Below, in pieces: positions 57,635 through 64,000 of a stretch of DNA of 64,000 nucleotides. How positions within the stretch are numbered: the stretch's first letter is position 1; each line of letters starts with the position of its first letter. The DNA is from Amyloporia xantha (lineage: Eukaryota; Basidiomycota; Agaricomycetes; Polyporales; Adustoporiaceae), in NCBI GenBank assembly GCA_036971615.1, contig JAYKKR010000027.1, forward strand, positions 186,001 through 250,000. Direction: 5' to 3'. The translations under genes were made by a program, and so were the position numbers. Under the pieces are notes generated by a model that saw only the letters and a program-made list of their open reading frames with translations, made no database searches and had not been told where the DNA came from.

Positions 57635-58383
57635 TCCTCTGTGATGTGTATTATATAGGCCAGGGTTTGTCTTGCTGGTTGCGAGTTATGATCAGTATGC
57701 TTCTCATCTATCACTGTTGACTATCGGATGTTGGTCTACTTGTAGTTGTTATCTCTACCACACATTTAGTGACTACTATATATCCTTACTCTTAGTTGGC
57801 TATTTATTTACACCTCGTTTTTACGTAGTCTGATTACTTATAACCTCCTCCTAGCCTGCAGCGATATAGGTTAGATAAATGCATCAATGGTAGCTTGATG
57901 ACGTCTGAGAGTCGCGGCCATTTCTTGCAAAAATAGTATTTGATCGTGATTGGTATGACATGTCAGATAATCCCCTTATCCACGTCTGTTTTTCACACAG
58001 AATGTCGTATCATGTCTTTATGCAGTCTATGCACTCATCATCATTGTGGTACGTGAATTGATGCACAACCCACTTTATCGTTGTCTTTGTATGCGGAGCC
58101 TGTAGCTGAAGTCCAGCACTCAGGCTGTCTCAAGTGCGATGGTCTGAACTTCCCCAGCTCTTGTCGTGTGTATCTCCATCAATATCTCCGTGATTTGTAC
58201 AGAAGATGCATGTCCTCGCACCTAATCATAGTCATCTGAGTGTGTTCAGTGCAGATGACCAACATAGACACCTGCCTTATTTAGTCAAGCCGAGTCTGAA
58301 CTTCGCGATCGAGCACCGGCCCAGGAGGAGAACGCGTCTCAGTGTGGCTCAGTCGATCCTTCAGTTTGACGAGTCTCCTTTCC
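57635..58383. other. Intergenic between DUSP and MED4
   Basis: 750 bases, A+T-rich in the first half; no gene recognised. The last 150 bases should hold the MED4 promoter. Confidence 0.45.
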
Positions 58384-59280
58384 ATGTCCTACGCTACGTC
58401 CAGTCAACTCGCTAGTCAATCCTCCCTACCAGTGTACTCCCAACAAGATGAACAGCAACCACCATCCTCCATGTCTGACATCCTCCTCGGCCCCCTGAAT
58501 CAACTTCAAGCGCTCTCCCAGCAGCTATTCCTCTCCCTCGGGCCAGTCCAGTCGAAACCGCCACCCGCGCCAGCTGTCTCGGCGTTCTTAGACGTAGACG
58601 CATCCCTGGCGTCCGCTGTGCTGCTCTCGCGCACACACCAGGTGAAGCAGCGGAAGATCGAGCAGCTGAAGAGCGAGGTGCTAGACTTGGACAGGCGGTG
58701 GCGCCAGATCGTGCTCGAGCTGGAGCAGGGCAGGAGGGAGCTCGACGTGATCGTGAAGAAGGGGAGGAGAGGATCAAAGCTATTGAAGAGGCTAAAGCAG
58801 GTGCGTCCCATTCACTCTAGTGTTCTCGTCATCCCGGTGCTGATTCGCAACGAGCCTCCAGCGGCGATTCCCTACCCCGAACTCCTCGCCTATGCGCAGA
58901 GTCTCTCATCCTTTACATCTGCACCGCCCAACATGCCAGACCTCACTCTCCCTGGACAGCCGCCACCGCCGCTCTTCTTCCCGCCGTTCCCTAACGAGGA
59001 GAAGATGCGCCGCGGCCACATGAACGACGAGGCTCCTCTCGGCCTTCTTGGGGAGACACATTCAGTCGGAAAGCGTGCGTCGCATTTTTTGCTTCTTCTA
59101 CCCTGGTGAATGTGGATGGCTAATGGCGTGGTTAACATGACAGCCCCAACTGTCCCGCCAAAGTCTGTGGAGGTACCGCCTCATATGGCCGCTGCGGGCG
59201 CAAACCCATACAGACCAGATTTGCGCGCGCCTCAGCAGCAGTTTTTCGATCTCGACTTGGACCTCAATCCCGACTTATGA
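58384..59280 (+). CDS. MED4: Mediator complex subunit 4
   Basis: Three exons (58384-58800, 58855-59074, 59144-59280), 257 residues. The Med4 core is seen: an N-terminal coiled coil (HQVKQRKIEQLKSEVLDLD to GRRGSKLLKRLKQ) and the signature AIPYPELLAYAQSLSSFTSA, followed by APPNMPD and a proline-rich stretch. The acidic C-terminus FFDLDLDLNPDL is usual in fungal homologues. MED4 is an essential middle-module subunit linking activators and RNA polymerase II. The second exon begins after an ACGAG acceptor at 58853-58854, chosen because it keeps phase 0 into PPAAIPYPEL; the nearer CCAG would break the frame. Confidence 0.93.
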
Positions 59281-60229
59281 GCCCGTCGAGAAGCCTTGGC
59301 CTTACGTCCGCCACCGGACAGATAGATGGACTCGCCGACAGAGTCATGCGCAGATGGCTGCGGGAGGTGAACAGCTTTGGTGATTGCATTGTATCCTCTC
59401 GAGTCAAGGCTGCTATCAATATCACAGCTCGGTGTTGCGCCGTGAGCAGAAGCGGATGTACGTTTCATATATTGCTCCACCAGGCGGACCCATGTCACAA
59501 ATACACGACGTATGAATGTGGTGCTTTTCCGTTGGACGTATGGTACATCACACGGCTAGGATTTATGGAGACACGAGCGACACTACTTAGTGCTGCTGCA
59601 TTTGTTGATGCAGTCTACTTCATAATCTTCATCTCAATCAGAATTTATTATATAACTCCTTGTGAGCGAGTCTTGAGCGAAGTCAAGTAAGAATCAACAA
59701 TCAACCGTTGAGCATGAATTTTGAAACCCAAGAACGTTCGGCAACAGTCCGGGAGACAAGACGAGACAGGCAGATCAATCGATCGGTACTAAACACCGCC
59801 CATGCACGTGATCTGATCCGCCTTTGAGCGCTTGGACGGCAAGGGCGTCGAGGGGAACAGTGTATTATGTTCCTCAGTTTCCTCTCCTTTGCGGGAGTGT
59901 ACCATTCTGGAGCATTGCCAGCCTAGCATCTATCCTTTTGAAACGAGAAAAATACCGTAAATCTAAGCGTGTCTTGCTTCTAAACCTAGACTGGGTTGTG
60001 CTTCTTTCATCTCGAGCCTTGCTACTAGTACCCGGACGCCTAGCTTCAGGAGGTCATCGTTGGAAGTGAGCCTCGGACCTTTTGAACCGCAAGACAATCC
60101 AAGCTTGGTATTTACAGGCACTATCCCGGAAAGGTGAGCGTCACTTCAGATCAGCGGATATCCTACCGCAGCCACATGCAGCACTAATGCGCAGCCATCT
60201 TGCTCTGGGGAAGCCAGGCAGCGTGCCTC
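59281..60229. other. Intergenic between MED4 and the PB1/ZZ gene
   Basis: 950 bases without a supported gene on either strand; presumably the promoter and leader of the PB1/ZZ gene. Confidence 0.45.
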
Positions 60230-63200
60230 ATGTCATACTCTGACTACGCAGCATCGAATTACGACAGGACGGATTCAAGACCGGATAAAACACTGGTGGT
60301 CAAATGCACCTACGACGAGGCCGTGAGGAAGATCACGTTCAATTCAACTCGTACGTGCTCATTCGAGCTCCTTAGGCAGAAGGTCAGTATCGATTTCTGG
60401 CGTCAGGTTTCCGCAGCCTGATCGATGTTGCAGATCGAGCAATGCTTTTCTCTTTTTGCGACTCCGTTCGCGATCACATACACTGACGATGATGGCGAGG
60501 TGACGGACATTTCCACCGACTCTGATCTGACAGAGGCGATCCATTACGTCCACCCTGGAAACGACGACCCTCCTGTTTCCTCATCTTCGTCTATTTTGTC
60601 TGGCCGGAGCTTCAATCGAGGGAAGATTACTCTACGCATCCGAGTCACGGTGGAATACGACGGTCCCAGTCTTTCCGATACGTCGTCCCTAATCAGCTTG
60701 GAGGAGTACAGGAACCGCAATGGGAGCGACATCTCACTGTCCATGAGTGCTCCCTATCCTGCACAAGTTGAGGACGACGCTGTCACCGTAAGCTCGAAAG
60801 ACATGGGCTCGAAGTACGAGATGTTTCGAGCACGCGGCCCCAAGACAGTCATGTCCGCGCCTAATCGGGAACCTCTCATGACCACATCTCCTCAGCAGTC
60901 CCTCCATAACGAATCATTGGATGTCGCCTCGGTATCGAGCATCCAGCCTACCTTGCCGTCAGATGACCTTGAGGGCTCATCGCGTTCACATATCCCGCCA
61001 TCGGAAGGGAAGGATCCATTTTCAGATGACCAAGCACCCCTGGATTCGACGTCCGTATTTGAACGTCTCAAACTGGAGGAGGATCTGCAAAACAGACAGG
61101 CGGGATCTAGCCATGGCTCGTCTACACTGCATTCAGAACGAGGCGCCGCATGGCTGCGCGATCAGAATGCGCGCACGATTAAGGGTATGCTCGGCGAACT
61201 CCCTGAACCGTCTGAGAAGTCGTACGAGCCATCGATCAGCGCCGCCGATGACGCTGAGTCGGTGCTGAGCGGGGAGCTCGCGCTGCAGCAGGACTCGAGT
61301 GGGAAATACTATTATGCGTATACAGCGGGAAGCTCGTATGCGGCATCGCAGAGTGTGCCCGACTCTGGTTTCGAGGATGCATCGGACGTTCATCGCGCCA
61401 GTATTCAGGCTAATCCAGCCCTAAGCCGCCCGACGTCTATGGAGGTGAACGGGTATGATTTCCAGGACATGCACGCACAGCCTGCAGGCGATCTTTATCG
61501 CTCTTCATCCACCGCCTCGAACTTTTTCTCTCGTCGCTCCAATTCCGAACCTGTATATCCAGCAAACTACATCGATCCAGATGTCCCTCCCGAGGTTCTG
61601 CAGTTCATCACGGGCATTCCTCCCACACCACCGGAGAATCCGCCCTCGTGTTCGAACTGCGGACTGGTCCTTGATACTTTTCGATATGTATGCTCGACAT
61701 GCGGGGAGAAGAAGCCCATCTCACCGACTGATTTGTACGGTGCGTTGGATACAGGGAAGGGCAAGGATAAAGCGGTTGAGTTGGGATTCTTGAACGGCAA
61801 ATATCCTCCCCCACCTTCGCCTCCCACAACAATGTCGTCTTCCCCGTCTATGTCATCATGGTCGGTTGTCCCCGATTCCCAATATATCCCCCTCCAATCT
61901 ATGTCCGACATGACTCTCAACGCAGCACACAAAACGTTGAAACCACTTCCAGCAATCCCGGGCAAGTTTACTGGCTCGTCCTCGTCACAATCAACCCTTA
62001 CCATATCTGCGTCGTACGGTCCATACGACAGCGAAACCACCGGGTATGAATTGTGTTGGCAGTGTTTGGCGTCTGCTGGAGTGACTCACGCTCTTGAGAT
62101 GAGCGTCGCGCCCGGATCATCGCCCAGCTTCTCGGAATGGCCGTCGTCTGAAGACGAGCAGCGCGCTATGTCTCAATGGCGGCGCTCTGCTCCCCGCCAG
62201 AAGGGACAACTACGGCATGCTTACGTCGAAAAGAGTTGGGGACACAAGGGTTGGCAAGACGTTGGTACGTATGCTGTTCTCCAGTTCTCGCGTCGCTCGC
62301 GCAATCAATTTATAGTATCGTTCGATCATTTGCGAATACAGAGCAAGATGATCATCATGCCTGCAGCTGTTCTACGTGTGGGACGCAAATAATCAACCAC
62401 AGGTACAAGTGTGCGTCATGTGAGAATTTCAATTTGTGCAAGGCATGCTACAGGTAACTTTGGGCTGTTTAGTTTCCTTTTCTGTGCGCGCTCACGTCCG
62501 CCACATTCAGTCAGGTCCATGAGATCCATCCTTCTCACGCGTTTCTCATCGCGCCAGACAAAATGCCACGGTCGCGATCCGAACCCCTGCTTGGTGTCTT
62601 CTCGTCCATGGCAGGAGACGGAGAACGTTGTCAGTTATTTTGGAGATCTTTTACTGTCGGTACACGACTGATAGTTATCGTGTTATTTATGCAGCGTTGA
62701 AACATCCTGGAGTGAAGTGCATGCAGTGCGTAGTCTAGATCCACTTGCTGTCTGTGCTGACTGAAACTCGCATACAGCTGTATGCAGGATATTGTCGGAG
62801 CGCGTTTCCATTGCGCAATCTGCGAGTCCGTCGACATCTGCTCGAATTGTGAATCTGCTGGCCTACCTGGAAATCTTGATGAAGCTAATGGTGGACATAG
62901 CTCATCGCATATCATGATCAAGGTATGCTTCTATACTGTGATATGTCGACTGTCTACTAATTCCCTCCCTTTACCAGATACCGTATCCGTTGGGCACTGC
63001 AGAGCTCCAGTCTGCCAGTCAGAAGGCCAAGAGCCTCTGGAGCGGAAGAGATGCTGCCACTGGCCAGAAAGTGCGACCACGACGCAACTCTCTCATGTCC
63101 TCGTACGATCGCACCGTCATTGGCACTGGATCACGAAGCGGAGGATCATCTGCTCTCAATAATACATCTGTGGACGCCGATGCGGATGATCATGGTATTA

Positions 63201-64000
63201 GATGTGATGGATGCAGCAAGGTATGTCCCTAACGGTTCATTGCTCATTCCCAATCTCATCATGCCATTTCAAGTACATCGTCGGTGTTCGGTACCAATGT
63301 GGATCATGCCCCTCTCTGAAACCGTTCAGCCTGGTAAGTTAGTTCGCCGTTCTCATCAATGCTGCGACCCTAACAGGTGCACAGTGCGCCACGTGCGAGG
63401 AGCGATCATATATGCTACATGACCCGATGCATGTCTTCTTCAAGTTTCCTCGGCCGCTCGATCGGCCGCTACAAGCCGACAGACCTCTGGTACCTCCCCT
63501 GTATGCCATCCAACGTAGCCTGGTGCATCACATCTAAATCTTAACTTGTACTTGTAGATACAAGTATCCAGCCGGACCACTGGATGGCAGTTATGACCCT
63601 GACAAACCGAAGGGTGAGGATACTTTGCCACGCTCATACTGAGACCCGGCTGATTGTGTGACGTTGCGTGTATAGCCTATCAAGCAGGCTTGTGGCATTC
63701 ATTTGCGCTCTGCGATCGATGCATGACGCGGATCAATGGAGAGTGGTATCGGTGCGGGTACTGCTCTATCGATCTATGCGAAGTCTGCCACCGGATGGAC
63801 ACGCACAACGACACGCATGCATTTGTTGTCTTTAAGGCGCCGGTACGTCTGCATTCCTTTCTTTTTGGCGTTTCGAGCTGGTGCTGAACACTGTGCTTCC
63901 TGTGTTTCTCAGCTGGAGATGACTTTGTTCAAGTACGTGTTCCATTTGGCTGGTCAAAAATTTTTGAAGGTTTGCTGATCATATGTGACTGACCCGTAGG
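60230..64000 (+). CDS. PB1 and multi-ZZ zinc finger protein, NBR1-like autophagy receptor (3' cut)
   Basis: Exon 1 60230-60382, exon 2 60434-62264, then short exons to the window edge. A PB1 domain spans residues 20-130: KTLVVKCTYDEAVRKITF, then TYTDDDGEVTDISTDSDL (OPCA motif) and KITLRIRVTVEYD. A long Ser-rich linker follows. ZZ-type fingers: CSNCG...CSTCG with a late CWQC about 120 residues on; CSTCGTQIINHRYKCASC with CKAC; CMHCMQDIVGARFHCAIC with CSNC; CDGCSKYIVGVRYQCGSC with CATC; CDRCMTRINGEWYRCGYC with CEVC. PB1 plus ZZ repeats is the NBR1/p62 layout; the FW domain that would prove NBR1 lies beyond the window. WSVV at residues 527-530 is a possible LIR (Atg8-binding) motif. Start ATG 60230 begins an uninterrupted spliced PB1. 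Confidence 0.85.

Overview
This window is nuclear DNA of a filamentous basidiomycete (Agaricomycetes, probably Polyporales-like; inferred from gene content and style). Genes are packed on both strands and cut by many short GT-AG introns of about 45-60 nt. Typical families are present: DUF6533 membrane proteins, F-box/LRR proteins, a DNMT5-type methyltransferase and small Ser/Gly/Asn/Tyr-rich proteins. No bacterial, organellar or viral gene was recognised.

Layout. 0-2.6 kb: an intron-rich DUF6533 seven-helix membrane protein (-). 2.6-4.7 kb: unresolved sequence. 4.8-6.2 kb: a standalone EgtD-like N-methyltransferase (+). 6.5-7.25 kb: a 731-bp foldback transposon. 7.5-14.6 kb: DNMT5, a fused cytosine methyltransferase, SNF2 ATPase and RING protein (-), whose neighbour is a PAP2 lipid phosphatase (+, 15.2-16.5). 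16.5-24.6 kb, all on -: a CID/RGG RNA-processing factor, ZW10, and the RFC3/RFC5 clamp-loader subunit. 25.0-25.7: ubiquitin-eS31 fusion (+). 26.1-30.3: two F-box/LRR genes (+). 30.8-32.2: an intronless acidic coiled-coil protein (+). 32.6-34.9: a pRiA4b-ORF3-like/MYND protein (-).

35.2-44.2 kb is the most unusual part: a tandem array of small-protein genes in two related families (A at 35.2, 37.2 and 42.0 kb; B at 39.8 and 43.7 kb). The families share intron positions and phases. The array arose by segmental duplication and was invaded by two foldback/TIR elements whose target-site duplications are still readable, partly against the paralogous empty site.

44.9-49.2: MMS19 (-). 49.6-51.2: NDUFAF7/MidA (+). 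51.3-52.3: EEF1AKMT4-like methyltransferase (-). 52.5-53.0: TMEM14 protein (+). 53.3-56.8: CLC chloride channel (-). 56.9-57.6: dual-specificity phosphatase (+). 58.4-59.3: Mediator subunit MED4 (+). 60.2-64.0: the 5' part of a PB1/multi-ZZ protein resembling the autophagy receptor NBR1 (+), cut by the window edge.

Functional links are loose. DNMT5 (maintenance methylation), RFC3/5 (clamp loading) and MMS19 (Fe-S delivery to replication and repair enzymes) all serve genome copying, and a PCNA-interaction-like motif at the DNMT5 N-terminus would fit that, but co-location here is not evidence of co-regulation. Several otherwise well-preserved genes carry single- or two-base indels that break their frames (DNMT5, CLC, both F-box genes, one B gene, possibly ZW10). 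Consensus error is the simplest explanation, but it must be checked before any of these genes is called intact or dead.
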